DNA of 64,000 nt, taken from Calothrix sp. PCC 6303 (GTDB lineage Bacteria; Cyanobacteriota; Cyanobacteriia; Cyanobacteriales; Nostocaceae). The notes under the pieces were generated by a model. That model saw only the letters and a list, made by a program, of their open reading frames with translations. It was not told the origin of the DNA and made no database searches. This document shows positions 26,350 through 37,130 of this stretch, piece after piece; position 1 is the first letter of the stretch, and each line of letters begins with the position of its first letter. The stretch is from positions 5,952,001 through 6,016,000 of the forward strand of contig NC_019751.1 of assembly GCF_000317435.1 (NCBI RefSeq). The letters run 5' to 3'. The position numbers and the translations under genes were made by a program.

Positions 26350-27500
26350 CCCTTAAGACGTTTGGCAATGTGGGGACGACGCAGTTTCCGCATTGCTTTA
26401 CTTTGAATTTGTCTGACTCTTTCACGGGAAAGGTTGAACATGTTACCAACTTCTTCCAGGGTACAGGGTTCACTGGTGGTTAAACCATAGCGCAAGGAAA
26501 TTACGTCTTTTTCCCTTGGGGTGAGGACATCTCCTAAAACTTCCCAAATCTCCTGACGCATCATGCTTTCATTCATTTTCGCTTCTGGAGATTGGTTGTC
26601 TTCATCTTCCAGTAAGTCCATCAATTCTGTGTCTTCTTCTTTACCTACGCGGTGGTTGAGGGAAAGGGATTGCCGACGCAGTTGTTGAAGTTGACGCAGT
26701 TGGGAGGGGGGAATTTCTAAAGATTCGGCTAATTCGATTTCGCTGGGATTTCTACCTAGTTGTTGTTTGAGTTCCCGTTGGGCTTTTTTGAGTTTATTAA
26801 GTTTTTCGACGATGTGAATGGGTAAGCGGATGGTTCTGGCATCATTAGCGATCGCACGGGTAATCGCTTGCCTAATCCACCAATAGGCATAAGTTGAAAA
26901 TTTATAACCTTTGTCAGGATCAAATTTCTCGGAAGCACGGTTTAGTCCCATTGCCCCTTCTTGAATTAAATCTAGAAAAGGAACACCGCGATTTAAGTAG
27001 CGTTTGGCAATTGATACAACTAAACGCAAATTTGAACGGATCATTTTGCGTTTAGCGACTCTACCTTGATATAAACGGTTTTCTAATTGTCTTTCTGTTA
27101 AGCTAAATTCGGCTGCGACTTCGGCTTTGCTTGGCTGATTTCCCGATTTTTCCTTTAATGCTGCCTGTGCTTCTCTCCATTCTTCTAAAAATCTGACTCT
27201 TCTGGCTAATTCCACCTCTTCATCGGCTTTAAGTAGTGGGTAGCGTGCCATTTCTTTAAAAAATGCGCCAACAGCATCATCCTGTTCGGTTTTATTATAT
27301 CCTGAAGGTCGCGCCGCCCCCATGGCATCGCCGTCACGTTCATCATTTTCAAATACAAATGCTTCTTCCTGCACTACTGCTTCCAGAAGATCTAATGATG
27401 GTTCGTCGGTTTCCATCATCCCAATTGGTAAAATCTCGATTGTTTCTAATTCAGCAATATTCATAGGCTCTTTCATAAGTTGTTGCTTATGTTGGTACAT
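26337..27500 (-). CDS. sigC: Group 2 RNA polymerase sigma factor (SigC-like)
   Basis: A 387-residue sigma-70 family protein without region 1.1, hence a non-essential group 2 sigma. Region 1.2 (DDAVGAFFKEMARYPLL), region 2 (RLVVSIAKRYLNRGVPFLDL; FSTYAYWWIRQAI), region 3 and region 4 (TLEEVGNMFNLSRERVRQIQ) are all complete. The acidic loop KEEDTELMDLLEDED is characteristic. The subgroup SigC is my best match from memory and is less certain than the class. Several Met codons (1, 9, 13) could be the start. A 1.37-kb gap precedes it, and a Nudix gene is coupled downstream. Confidence 0.85.
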   Translation of the reverse strand: MYQHKQQLMKEPMNIAELETIEILPIGMMETDEPSLDLLEAVVQEEAFVFENDERDGDAMGAARPSGYNKTEQDDAVGAFFKEMARYPLLKADEEVELARRVRFLEEWREAQAALKEKSGNQPSKAEVAAEFSLTERQLENRLYQGRVAKRKMIRSNLRLVVSIAKRYLNRGVPFLDLIQEGAMGLNRASEKFDPDKGYKFSTYAYWWIRQAITRAIANDARTIRLPIHIVEKLNKLKKAQRELKQQLGRNPSEIELAESLEIPPSQLRQLQQLRRQSLSLNHRVGKEEDTELMDLLEDEDNQSPEAKMNESMMRQEIWEVLGDVLTPREKDVISLRYGLTTSEPCTLEEVGNMFNLSRERVRQIQSKAMRKLRRPHIAKRLKGWLV

Positions 27501-28872
27501 AGTTGATAACTGTCTAAACTAACTGCCTAAATTGGGTTTGTTGCTAGTATTTTTTGCAAATTTTTAGTAGCGATAACTGTCACACAAACCGACTTTTTTC
27601 TAGTTATCTAGCTACTGTTCCGAAGCGGTTATCAGAACTAGTTTTTTAATAATTTTCTGGCTAACTATATTGGAAAATCTCAACTAAAGTTGCAGTTACG
27701 TACAAAGTCAAATAGCCAATCCGCTGTATACTATGGTATCTAGCCTATCTTGATTAATTGACTATTTGCTAAACCGATGATTTTGATACCTATTAATACA
27801 GGTAAACACAAGGAAATCAGTCATAGTGGGGAAAGATTTTTTGTGATGAAAATTCTGCCTTAATAATTCACTCAAATTTTGATCTATGTTTGATGTTGTC
27901 TCTATAATTATGTTAAACCTCCTTGATCAAATTTTCTTTAGGTTAATATATTAATAAAATCCTATACTTGGTATGACTTATCCGTAAGGAAGCAAAAATG
28001 CGGCAGTGACAGTCATTGGTTTCGGTTTCCGTCGCCTCAAACTGGCATAAGTTAGTCACCTGCGAATGGGACACTAAAGGTGTGAATGAGTAGCCTGTAG
28101 TAGGGTTTCAGCGTCTGACATTTTCATAAATCCTAATAATAAGCAGTTGTGGTGACAGTGCAGCTACAGCTTCTCTATATGCCGTTCCCGTAACATTCAC
28201 AAGGTAAGGCTTTGCGTAAATCCTAGCTAAACAGCAAATATTAAGATTTCCTATACTTTTCAGGTTTAGTGATTTTATATATGCTGATTTACAAAGAATG
28301 CTTGATTAGATTTAAATAACAAAACAAATTGTATACTGTGAATCATCTCATAGGTTTGTTTACCTGAATATCTATCAAGGGGTGGAAAAGCAGCTATCTC
28401 CTGTTCGGTAGTTGAAGGAAACTTTTAGTCATTTTCTCTCCGTTGGGCTACCATGAGCAGGTTGCAGCTTGATTTCGGTATTTTTTGATAGATTCAGCGG
28501 AGTTTGTTCCTCAAAATACATAAGGTGCAAGTTATCAAGTATTATCCTGAATAAAAGTATTGATAATTACAATTTATTTATTTTGTTGAGGTAGTTAATC
28601 AAAGTCTAAAGGATGTTAAATCGAGAGTATAACAGCAGTCAGAAGTATCTGATCATACATGTTTTTTCTCCCTTGGCGATGGCAAGAATTTGTCACAGAT
28701 GCAATTGTCGCAAATGAAGTCTCCTTAGAGGGTAGAAGTAACGACTAACATCTAACACCTATTATACATTTTCAAAATTGGTTGTATGGGCGCATTGTCA
28801 GGACTATTTGTTAACTCCTAGATTGTGTTTATATTTATGCTTGAGAGTCATTGCTTGGGTGATGCTGAAATT
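27501..28872. other. Long divergent intergenic region
   Basis: Nearly 1.4 kb with no gene, between divergent sigC and priA. AT content is high, but two islands of less random sequence stand out: about 27990-28210 (CACC and GGTG arms around 28058-28082, plus several short imperfect palindromes) and about 28370-28520 (CCTGTTC at about 28400 with GAGCAGG at about 28455). They could be small RNAs, but no RNA family is recognised and pairing is only partial. The region must hold two promoters. Confidence 0.35.
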
Positions 28873-31413
28873 ATGTATATAAAAAATAAGGCAAGTTTTT
28901 CATCTGTGGGTGTTGCCGAACCGAGGGAAAGTTATCAAACCGATGGTATTGGCAGTAGATGGGTAGAGGTTTTAGTCGATTGTCCAGGTGCTACGGGATT
29001 ATTTACATACCGATTACCTGCACAATTAGATGTGAAATCTGGTGATATCTTAAGTGTGCCATTTGGTTCCCAAGTTGTGGGGGGGATTGCGATTCAGCTA
29101 TTAAATGCACCTCCTGCCGATGTGGCAATTGAGAAAATTCGGGAAGTAGAAGATATTGTGAGTGGGGGTTTTTTCCCGGTTGCCTATTGGGAACTGTTAA
29201 AGCGTGTCGCCAAATATTATTACACTCCTTTAATTCAGGTGGTGCGGGTAGCATTACCACCGGGATTGTTAGGGCGATCGCAAAGACGAATTAAGCTAGT
29301 CAAAACAAGGGAAAGTGAAAATTCCGCAGCTTTTTTAGGACAGGCAGCTCGACAGATTTTAGAAATTTTAAATTCCCAAGCTGAGGGGGATTATAGTTTT
29401 GTTTACCTACAACGTCAAGTAAAAGCTGCATATCGGGGGGTGCGAGAGTTAACTAAGTGTGGTTTGGTGGAAAGTTATTTGGAACCACCCAAGGTGACAA
29501 AGGCAAAATTACAAAAAGCCGTCACCCTCACTAGTAATTTATACGATCGCACTATTACCACACGTCAGCAAGAAATCCTAGAGGTGTTACGCCGACAGGG
29601 TGGGGAAATGTGGCAAACTGAGTTACTCCAAGCTTGTAGTGCTAGTTCTTCCACCCTCAAAACTCTGGCGGAAAAGGGTTGTATTGTAATTGAAGAGCGG
29701 GAAGTATTACGGCGAGAATCCTCCACGGGTACTGCTTTGATGGGGGAAACAGCAAAAAACCTCACCCCTGCCCAAATTGAGGCTTTAAGCAGCATTCAGG
29801 AGTTGGAAAGTTACACCACAGTTTTGTTGCATGGGGTTACAGGTTCCGGTAAAACTGAAGTTTACCTCCAAGCGATCGCGCCTTTACTGGAAAGGGGAAA
29901 ATCGGCTTTAGTTTTGGTTCCCGAAATTGGCTTAACTCCCCAACTCACAGATAGATTTCGTGCCCGTTTTGGCGATAAAGTTAGTGTTTACCACAGTGCT
30001 TTATCTGATGGGGAACGCTACGACACTTGGAGACAGATGTTAGCTGGGGAAGCTCAAGTTGTAATTGGTACCCGTAGCGCCATTTTTGCACCTCTGCCCC
30101 ATTTGGGGATGATTATTTTGGATGAGGAACACGACTCTTCATTTAAACAAGATTCTCCCATTCCCACATATCATGCTAGGAATGTGGCTCAGTGGCGGGC
30201 TGAATTAGAAGATTGTCCGTTAATTTTGGGTTCGGCAACACCATCTTTGGAAACTTGGGTGGGAGTGGAGAAGCAGGGGGCAGGGGAGGCAGGGGAAGCA
30301 GGGGGAGTAGGGGGGCAGGGGCATAAATCTTTGTATGTTTCGCTGCCGGAAAGAATTAATTCCCGTCCTTTGCCTCCGGTGGAAATTGTGGATATGCGGG
30401 AGGAGTTGCAACAGGGAAATAAATCGCTATTTAGCCGTTCTCTCCAAGATGCATTATTAGAACTTAAAGAAAAAAATCAACAAGGTATCCTATTTATCCA
30501 CCGTCGCGGACATAGCACCTTTGTTTCTTGCCGTAGTTGTGGTTATGTGATGGACTGTCCCCATTGTGATGTTTCACTTTCCTACCACCAAACTGAGGAG
30601 GGGGGAAGCCAACTACTTCGCTGTCACTATTGCAACTATGTTGTTCCTCAACCCCGTAATTGCCCGGAGTGTGAATCTCCCTATTTTAAGTATTTTGGTA
30701 GCGGTACACAGCGGGTAGGGCAAGAATTAGCGCGACAGTTTCCCGAATTGCGAGTAATTCGCTTTGATAGTGATACTACCAGGACTAAGGGGGCGCATCG
30801 CAATCTGTTAACGCAGTTTGTGAATGGGGAAGCAGATATTCTCCTCGGAACACAAATGTTAACCAAAGGTTTGGATTTACCACAGGTGACATTGGTGGGG
30901 GTGGTAGCTGCCGATGGGTTGCTGCATTTATCTGATTATCGTGCCAGTGAAAGGGCATTTCAAACCTTAGCACAGGTGGCAGGACGTGCAGGGCGAGGAG
31001 AAGATGCAGGGAGAGTAATTATCCAAACCTATACCCCAGAACATCCCGTGATTGGGGCTGTAAGGCAACATGATTATCACTCATTTATTGCCGAAGAATT
31101 AGAACAGCGGGAAGCATTAAACTATCCACCCTATGGTAGGTTGATATTATTACGCCTCAGTAGCTTGGATGCGATCGCAGTGGCAAATGCAGCCCAGATT
31201 ATCGCTACTTTTCTCCAAGGTGGTGAAGGGTATGAGATTCTTGGACCCGCACCAGCTAGTATTATGCGTGTAGCCAATCGCTACCGTTGGCAGATTTTAC
31301 TCAAATTTACCAGGGAAATGTCACCTCAATTACCCGATTGGCAAGAAGTTCGGGAACTTTGTCCAGCATCTGTAAGTTTAACTATTGATGTAGATCCGCT
31401 GAATATGATGTAA
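28873..31413 (+). CDS. priA: Primosomal replication helicase PriA
   Basis: About 846 residues; the start is uncertain (ATG at 28873, with further in-frame ATG at 28837 and GTG at 28825). PriA restarts stalled forks. The N-terminal DNA-binding domain (WVEVLVDCPGATGLFTYRLP) is followed by the helicase core with Walker A HGVTGSGKTEVYLQA and DEEHDSSF, and by the zinc-binding segment with CRSCGYVMDCPHC and CHYCNYVVPQPRNCPEC. One oddity is an in-frame Gly/Ala/Glu-rich insert (QGAGEAGEAGGVGGQG, 30271-30322) produced by a G-rich minisatellite between the motif III area (SATPSLETW) and the following LPERIN segment. Confidence 0.93.
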   Translation: MYIKNKASFSSVGVAEPRESYQTDGIGSRWVEVLVDCPGATGLFTYRLPAQLDVKSGDILSVPFGSQVVGGIAIQLLNAPPADVAIEKIREVEDIVSGGFFPVAYWELLKRVAKYYYTPLIQVVRVALPPGLLGRSQRRIKLVKTRESENSAAFLGQAARQILEILNSQAEGDYSFVYLQRQVKAAYRGVRELTKCGLVESYLEPPKVTKAKLQKAVTLTSNLYDRTITTRQQEILEVLRRQGGEMWQTELLQACSASSSTLKTLAEKGCIVIEEREVLRRESSTGTALMGETAKNLTPAQIEALSSIQELESYTTVLLHGVTGSGKTEVYLQAIAPLLERGKSALVLVPEIGLTPQLTDRFRARFGDKVSVYHSALSDGERYDTWRQMLAGEAQVVIGTRSAIFAPLPHLGMIILDEEHDSSFKQDSPIPTYHARNVAQWRAELEDCPLILGSATPSLETWVGVEKQGAGEAGEAGGVGGQGHKSLYVSLPERINSRPLPPVEIVDMREELQQGNKSLFSRSLQDALLELKEKNQQGILFIHRRGHSTFVSCRSCGYVMDCPHCDVSLSYHQTEEGGSQLLRCHYCNYVVPQPRNCPECESPYFKYFGSGTQRVGQELARQFPELRVIRFDSDTTRTKGAHRNLLTQFVNGEADILLGTQMLTKGLDLPQVTLVGVVAADGLLHLSDYRASERAFQTLAQVAGRAGRGEDAGRVIIQTYTPEHPVIGAVRQHDYHSFIAEELEQREALNYPPYGRLILLRLSSLDAIAVANAAQIIATFLQGGEGYEILGPAPASIMRVANRYRWQILLKFTREMSPQLPDWQEVRELCPASVSLTIDVDPLNMM
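30271..30322 (+). repeat. G-rich minisatellite inside priA
   Basis: Tandem GCAGGGG(GA)-type units read in frame as Gly/Ala/Glu. Units of this kind usually lie between genes in Nostocaceae; here they add about 17 residues to PriA without breaking the frame. Confidence 0.75.
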
Positions 31414-31468
31414 TATCTAGTCGGCTGACTTGTAGGTGGGATTCCAAAAATATTACTGATAATCAACC

Positions 31469-31501
31469 AGATCCCCGACTTCTGAAAGAAGTCGGGGATC
31501 T
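31469..31501 (+). terminator. Hairpin after priA
   Basis: AGATCCCCGACTTC pairs perfectly with GAAGTCGGGGATCT (14-bp stem, 5-base loop), 56 bases past the priA stop. Third member of the CCCCGA-TTCT family. The rest of the 31414-31831 gap has nothing else I can support. Confidence 0.65.
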
Positions 31502-31831
31502 AAAACCCCAGAATTTCCGTTTGTTATCCCAAATTTATCCACCTGAAAGCAAACAAATAACTTACTTCTAATTAAGTAGGTAGTCCAAATAGAAAAAATC
31601 ACCATTATACATGTAGCCATTTTTATTAGGATATTTATCTATTTCCTGTTCTATGTTGCCTTTTAGACAAATCTTTTAGACAAATATTTATGTCCTAACC
31701 GAGATGTCCGCTGCTATATAAGTGTCTTTTTTACTACTGCCTACTACCTTGTCATAACGACAATTTTTAACACCTACCTAGTTAGTCTGATTCAACGACA
31801 CACATAATAAATTTTATTTTATATATCAACA

Positions 31832-33520
31832 ATGCCACAAGGTTTATTCCAAATTGGTTTAACATTACTCATCGTCATCGCCATCGCGCCGTTTTTCGGG
31901 AAGTATTTGGCGAAGGTTTTTTTAGGAGAAAACACACCCTTTGATTTCATTTTCTCTCCCATCGAAAAAATTCTTTTTGCCCTTGGTGGTATTCGCAGAA
32001 GAGAAAATATGACAGGTGGGCAGTATGCACGGGCGGTACTTTATACCAATACCATCATGGGGATACTTGTATACTTTCTCCTAGTAACCCAGAAATATCT
32101 CCCCTTTAACCCCATGCGGCTGGTTGCACCAAGGTGGGATTTAGCCTTACATACAACCATATCTTTCCTCACCAACACCGATCAACAGCATTATGCCGGG
32201 GAAACCACCTTAAGTTATTTTAGCCAAACCAGCGCGATCGCATTCCTCATGTTTACCTCAGCAGCAACGGGTTTAGCTGTGGGAATTGCCTTTATTCGGG
32301 GTTTAACTGGGAGACAATTGGGTAACTTCTATGTTGATTTAACTCGTGGGATTATCAGGGTACTTTTACCATTGTCCATCATCGGCGCGATCGCGTTATT
32401 AACTCAGGGTGTACCGCAGACATTCTTACCTACCCAAGTTGTCCAAACTTTGGATGGTGGTTCCCAATATATCGCTAGGGGTCCGGTGGCATCCTTTGAG
32501 ATGATTAAACAATTGGGGGAAAATGGCGGTGGTTTTTTTGGGGCAAATTCGGCACATCCTTTAGAAAACCCCAACCCAGTATCCAATTTACTAGAAACCT
32601 TGGCAATGGTGGCGATTCCTTCAGCTTTGATTTTTACCTATGGAATCTTTGCCAATAACCTCAAACAAGCCTGGTTACTCTTTTGGATGGTTTTTGTAAT
32701 TTTCCTAGCTTTGGTATTCATCACCGCCACGGGAGAGTATGGAGGAAACACATTAATTAACGGTACCATCGGTGCTGAATTCGCCAATTTGGAGGGTAAA
32801 GAACTCCGCTTTGGTTGGGCGCAAACAGCACTATGGGCAGTTTTAACCACCGCTACCATGTGTGGTGCAGTTAACGGGATGCACGATTCCTTAATGCCGG
32901 GGGGAGGATTTGCCACCCTACTAAATATGTTCCTCCAAATCGTTTGGGGAGGGCAAGGAACTGGAACTGCATTTCTCTATGTATTCCTGATTTTGACAGT
33001 ATTTGTCACCGGGTTGATGGTGGGGAGAACCCCAGAATTTTTGGGCAGGAAAATCGAAAAACCCCAAATTGTCCTTGCCAGCATTATTTTACTCATCCAT
33101 CCCATAGCCGTTTTGATTCCCAGCGCGATCGCGTTATCATTTCCGAAGACATTAGCGGGTATTAGTAATCCTGGTTTCCATGGAATTTCCCAGGTAGTTT
33201 ACGAATATGCATCAGCAGCAGCAAATAATGGTTCAGGCTTTGAAGGATTGAATGATGGTAGCTTGTGGTGGAATCTCAGTACCTGTTTTAGCCTGCTTTT
33301 AGGACGTTATGTCCCCATCATCGCTTTGTTACTTCTTGCCGACAGCATGAGTAGAAAGCAAGTTGTCGCCGAAACCTCCGGCACCCTCCGCACCGATAAC
33401 TCATTGTTTGTTACTATCACAGCTGGTATTATCCTGATTTTGGGAGTGTTAACATTTTTCCCAGTGTTGGCATTAGGTCCGATTGCCGAAGGTTTTAAAC
33501 TAGCTAGTGGGATTAAATAA
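31832..33520 (+). CDS. kdpA: Potassium-transporting ATPase subunit KdpA
   Basis: A 562-residue, multi-spanning membrane protein: the K+-selective channel subunit of the KdpFABC high-affinity uptake pump. The selectivity-filter-like TGGQY, NTDQQHY and [15 protein letters not shown] phrases are all present. The start follows a 418-base gap that should hold the operon promoter. A non-coding 330-base stretch of repeats separates it from kdpB, which is unusual because the genes normally abut. No kdpF reading frame is seen. Confidence 0.95.
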   Translation: MPQGLFQIGLTLLIVIAIAPFFGKYLAKVFLGENTPFDFIFSPIEKILFALGGIRRRENMTGGQYARAVLYTNTIMGILVYFLLVTQKYLPFNPMRLVAPRWDLALHTTISFLTNTDQQHYAGETTLSYFSQTSAIAFLMFTSAATGLAVGIAFIRGLTGRQLGNFYVDLTRGIIRVLLPLSIIGAIALLTQGVPQTFLPTQVVQTLDGGSQYIARGPVASFEMIKQLGENGGGFFGANSAHPLENPNPVSNLLETLAMVAIPSALIFTYGIFANNLKQAWLLFWMVFVIFLALVFITATGEYGGNTLINGTIGAEFANLEGKELRFGWAQTALWAVLTTATMCGAVNGMHDSLMPGGGFATLLNMFLQIVWGGQGTGTAFLYVFLILTVFVTGLMVGRTPEFLGRKIEKPQIVLASIILLIHPIAVLIPSAIALSFPKTLAGISNPGFHGISQVVYEYASAAANNGSGFEGLNDGSLWWNLSTCFSLLLGRYVPIIALLLLADSMSRKQVVAETSGTLRTDNSLFVTITAGIILILGVLTFFPVLALGPIAEGFKLASGIK

Positions 33521-33850
33521 CAAATAGTAGAGACGTGATACATCACGTTTTTCCCCAGATTTTATTGACAACGCAAAAATCCTATTTTTCGCAATATAGT
33601 ATTCGAGAAACCCGGTTTCCTCTGTTAAAACATGAAAGATTTTTGTGCTTAGAGACTTCCAAATAAAAAAATATCCCAAAATTTCTTGTAGGCATCTTGC
33701 CTGCGACTAATACAAGAACAGGCAAGATGCCTATCCCACAATATTGAATCATCTTTTTTGTGGACTTCTCTTAGTCAAGAGAAACCGGGTTTCTGCCGCT
33801 AGTCGCTACCCACCTCAACAGGGATACTCCCGACTTCCAACTGCTAACTT
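33521..33850. repeat. Repeat-filled spacer between kdpA and kdpB
   Basis: Contains the 15-bp inverted repeat TAGGCATCTTGCCTG (33689-33703) with its complement at 33719-33733, outer palindromes around GAAACCCGGTTTC (about 33608) and GAAACCGGGTTTC (about 33782), and a GAGACGTGATACATCACG hairpin just after kdpA. Part of the outer sequence (GATTTTTGT-CTTAG, then CTACCCAC) recurs at about 40518-40575. It looks like nested small mobile repeats. Confidence 0.6.
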
Positions 33851-35953
33851 ATGAATTCCCTCACCCCACCCAAATCTCGTCCCTCTCACAGTCGCCAAAA
33901 CTCCCGTCGTCAAGTACGTCAGCGACAAAAAATCAGCAATCAAAGCATTTACCTCAACGCTGTTAAAAATGCTATTTTCAAACTCAACCCTAAATCAGCC
34001 ATCCGTAACCCAGTTATGTTTGTGGTTTGGGTGGGTACTCTCATCACCTTGGCAACGGCAATAAACCCCTATGTCTTTGGAACTGTCCCCGGTAAAAATC
34101 TTCAACTTTTCAACAGTTTAATTACTGGAATTCTTTTCTGCACCCTACTATTTGCCAACTTTGCCGAAGCGGTGGCAGAAGGGAGGGGAAAAGCCCAAGC
34201 TGATGCACTTCGTGCCACAAAATCGGAAATTATCGCCAAAAAACTCGCCCCAGATGGCACAATTTCTGAGGTTCCTTCCAGTAGTCTCCAAAGGGGTGAT
34301 AACGTCTACGTCGTTGCCGGGGACATAATTCCCGCCGATGGAGAGGTGAAAATGGGTGTAGCTAGTGTGGATGAATCGGCAATTACGGGAGAATCTGCAC
34401 CCGTACTCAAGGAATCAGGTTCTGATGTTGCCAGTTCTGTAACTGGAGGTACTCGCATCATCTCCGATGAACTCATTATTAATATTACCGCCGATCCTGG
34501 TAAAGGTTTCATCGACCGGATGATAGCTTTAGTAGAAGGTGCCCAAAGACAAAAAACCCCCAATGAAATTGCCCTGACGGTACTTCTCGCTGTTCTCAGC
34601 CTAATATTTCTCATCGTCATCGTCACATTACCAGCCTTCGCCAGTTATCTTAACAGCCCCATCAGCGTTTCCGTCCTCGTGGCGTTTTTAGTAGCTTTGA
34701 TTCCCACCACCATCGGCGGTTTACTCAGTGCCATTGGCATCGCTGGGATGGATCGGGTAGCTCAATTTAACGTCATAGCCAGTTCTGGGAGAGCCGTGGA
34801 GGCATGTGGAGATGTGAATACCCTAATTTTAGACAAAACTGGTACTATTACCCTAGGAAACCGCCTAGCAGAAGAATTTATCCCGATTAACGGTCATACA
34901 ATTCAAGAAATAGCAACTGTTGCCTTAATTGCTAGTATGTTTGATGACACACCAGAAGGAAAATCCATCATTCGTTTAGCCGAAAGATTAGGGGCAGTAA
35001 TTGACTTTGACAGAAGTTATTCTCAAGGAGTACCATTTTCCGCCAAAACCCGGATGAGTGGTACCAACCTCCCTGATGGGAAACAGGTACGTAAAGGTGC
35101 AGTTTCCGCAATTAAAGGTTTTGTCCATTCTCGTAACGGCAAAGACTCCACAGAATTGGATACAGCATATCAAAGAGTCTCACAACAGGGTGGTACACCT
35201 CTGGCAGTTGCCTTAGATGGGGAAATGTACGGGGTAATTTATCTTAAAGATATCGTAAAACCGGGAATACGCGATCGCTTTGATCAATTAAGGCGTATGG
35301 GTGTGAATACTCTCATGTTAACTGGTGACAACAGTATTACCGCCTCTGTTATTGCCAAAGAAGCAGGTTTAGATGGTTTCATTGCCGAAGCGACTCCCGA
35401 AGACAAAATCGAAACCATTCAAAGGGAACAAGCAAAGGGTAAAATTGTTGCCATGACGGGAGATGGCACCAACGACGCACCAGCCCTGGCACAAGCAGAT
35501 GTTGGTGTTGCCATGAATACAGGAACCCAAGCTGCTAAGGAAGCTGCGAATATGGTGGATTTGGATTCTGACCCCACCAAATTAATTGATATTGTTAGTA
35601 TTGGGAAACAACTTCTCATTACCCGTGGTGCTTTAACCACCTTTTCCATCGCTAACGACATCGCCAAATATTTCGCTATTATTCCTGTACTGTTTACTTC
35701 TGCCAACCTGCAAAGTTTAAATATCATGCAGCTAACTAGCGTCAAGTCGGCTATCCTATCAGCATTAATCTACAATGCTTTAATTATTCCAGCTTTGATA
35801 CCCATAGCTTTAAAGGGTGTTAATTTTAAACCACTTACAGCCAATCAACTATTACAAAGAAACATCTTTGTTTTTGGTTTAGGAGGAGTTATTGCCCCAT
35901 TTATCGCCATCAAAATTCTTGACTTAATTATCACAGCTATCGGTTTAGCATAA
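33851..35953 (+). CDS. kdpB: Potassium-transporting P-type ATPase subunit KdpB
   Basis: A 700-residue P-type ATPase, the energy-coupling subunit of the Kdp pump. The phosphorylated Asp is in [10 protein letters not shown] (about residue 328), the TGES actuator motif is in ITGESAPV and the hinge motif is [18 protein letters not shown]. All are intact and the length is normal. The N-terminus has a basic stretch ([20 protein letters not shown]), longer than in Escherichia coli KdpB. It is read in the same direction as kdpA and kdpC but separated from them by 330 and 275 bases. Confidence 0.95.
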   Translation: MNSLTPPKSRPSHSRQNSRRQVRQRQKISNQSIYLNAVKNAIFKLNPKSAIRNPVMFVVWVGTLITLATAINPYVFGTVPGKNLQLFNSLITGILFCTLLFANFAEAVAEGRGKAQADALRATKSEIIAKKLAPDGTISEVPSSSLQRGDNVYVVAGDIIPADGEVKMGVASVDESAITGESAPVLKESGSDVASSVTGGTRIISDELIINITADPGKGFIDRMIALVEGAQRQKTPNEIALTVLLAVLSLIFLIVIVTLPAFASYLNSPISVSVLVAFLVALIPTTIGGLLSAIGIAGMDRVAQFNVIASSGRAVEACGDVNTLILDKTGTITLGNRLAEEFIPINGHTIQEIATVALIASMFDDTPEGKSIIRLAERLGAVIDFDRSYSQGVPFSAKTRMSGTNLPDGKQVRKGAVSAIKGFVHSRNGKDSTELDTAYQRVSQQGGTPLAVALDGEMYGVIYLKDIVKPGIRDRFDQLRRMGVNTLMLTGDNSITASVIAKEAGLDGFIAEATPEDKIETIQREQAKGKIVAMTGDGTNDAPALAQADVGVAMNTGTQAAKEAANMVDLDSDPTKLIDIVSIGKQLLITRGALTTFSIANDIAKYFAIIPVLFTSANLQSLNIMQLTSVKSAILSALIYNALIIPALIPIALKGVNFKPLTANQLLQRNIFVFGLGGVIAPFIAIKILDLIITAIGLA

Positions 35954-36228
35954 TAATAATTAATTAAGTCAGTCGGCACAAATAAACATAACTATAGAAC
36001 TCCGATTCGGTTTTTGAATTTATTTGTTGCGGTGAGGGAGTAGTGAGTACAAACTGTACTGAGTTTTCTAAGCGCCGAGGGCAGGCTACGCCAAGAATAT
36101 TCAAATAGGATTCATATATATCACCAACTGTAAATTAAACTCAAATCCAGACTGAACGCAATGACAGAGGATGTCAATCCACGTATGATATTTATATAAA
36201 TTACAGATTATCATTTTGTAGGCAATTT

Positions 36229-36828
36229 ATGATTAAGCAGGTATTCAAAGCCTTACGAATAACCGCTATATTATGGTTCATTACAGCGGTGATTTACCCA
36301 TCATTAATTTGTGCAGTGGGAATGTTGCCATTTATTGGAGAAAAAGCGACAGCTAGTATAATTTATAATCTTGAAAATCAACCAATTGGCTCAAGTTTAA
36401 TTGGTCAAGTTTTCACATCCGATAAATACTTTCAAAGTCGTCCCAGCACAATTAGATATAGCCAAGGTAAACAAGCAAAACCGACGGGTATTTCTGGTGC
36501 TAGCAACTTTGCCCCCAGTAATCCAAAATTGGTTAGTCGAGTTGTTGAAAAATACAGTCAGTTTAGAGATGATAACCTTCAGCCTCCTGCTGATTTAATA
36601 TATACTTCAGCGTCAGGTTTAGACCCCCATATTTCAATTAGAGCAGCACGTTTACAATTAGAAAGGGTTGCCCGTAGTCGAAATATTGAGCCTGATGAAA
36701 TCAGAGGTTTAGTTAATAAATCTACTGATGGTAGATTTTTGGGAATTTTTGGAGAACCAGGTGTCAATGTTTTGAAACTCAACTATAATTTAGACCTATA
36801 TGATTTTAATCGCCAACAAAATAAGTAA
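36229..36828 (+). CDS. kdpC: Potassium-transporting ATPase subunit KdpC
   Basis: A 199-residue protein with one N-terminal membrane segment (residues 10-35) and the KdpC domain: NQPIGSSLIGQVFTSDKYFQ, TSASGLDPHIS and VARSRNIEPDEIRGLV. KdpC stabilises KdpA-KdpB assembly and ATP binding. No kdpD or kdpE gene follows; the next gene is on the other strand, so sensing must be done from elsewhere. Confidence 0.93.
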   Translation: MIKQVFKALRITAILWFITAVIYPSLICAVGMLPFIGEKATASIIYNLENQPIGSSLIGQVFTSDKYFQSRPSTIRYSQGKQAKPTGISGASNFAPSNPKLVSRVVEKYSQFRDDNLQPPADLIYTSASGLDPHISIRAARLQLERVARSRNIEPDEIRGLVNKSTDGRFLGIFGEPGVNVLKLNYNLDLYDFNRQQNK

Positions 36829-36930
36829 TACCAACTTAAAAAAACAACGCGACAGATAAATATTTGTAGAGACGTAGCAGTGCTACGTCTCTAACGCTGA
36901 ATATCTTGGAATCATTATTTGAATCGATAT
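36829..36930. mobile_element. MITE-like element of the AATACCAA family, copy 1 (diverged)
   Basis: It begins ATACCAACTTAAAAAAACAA with CGCGACA and ends ATTATTTGAATCGATAT, roughly the inverse of the family terminus. Its centre is the GTAGAGACGTAGCAGTGCTA-type hairpin also found in the 1501-1613 element. Confidence 0.5.
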
Positions 36931-37016
36931 AATTTATCGTAATGTTAATAAATTGAGGTAAAGGGAAATACCCAAGTTATTTAGTAACTTGGGTACCTGA
37001 AATATTCAAACTAGTT

Positions 37017-37119
37017 ATACCAATTCAAATAATGTTTGCGACATATAAATTATTCGTAGTAGGGGTTTAGCATTGCTAAACCCCTACCCATCTGTCGCAT
37101 TCTTTTTTCAAATTGGTAT
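37017..37119. mobile_element. MITE-like element of the AATACCAA family, copy 2
   Basis: The left end ATACCAATTCAAATAATG, with TTGCGACA, mirrors the right end TGTCGCATTCTTTTTTCAAA-TTGGTAT. The centre is a GTAGGGGTTTAGCATTGCTA-type perfect hairpin. A separate ACCCAAGTTA/TAACTTGGGT hairpin lies just before it (about 36970-36995). Confidence 0.6.
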
Positions 37120-37130
37120 TAATAACTATA

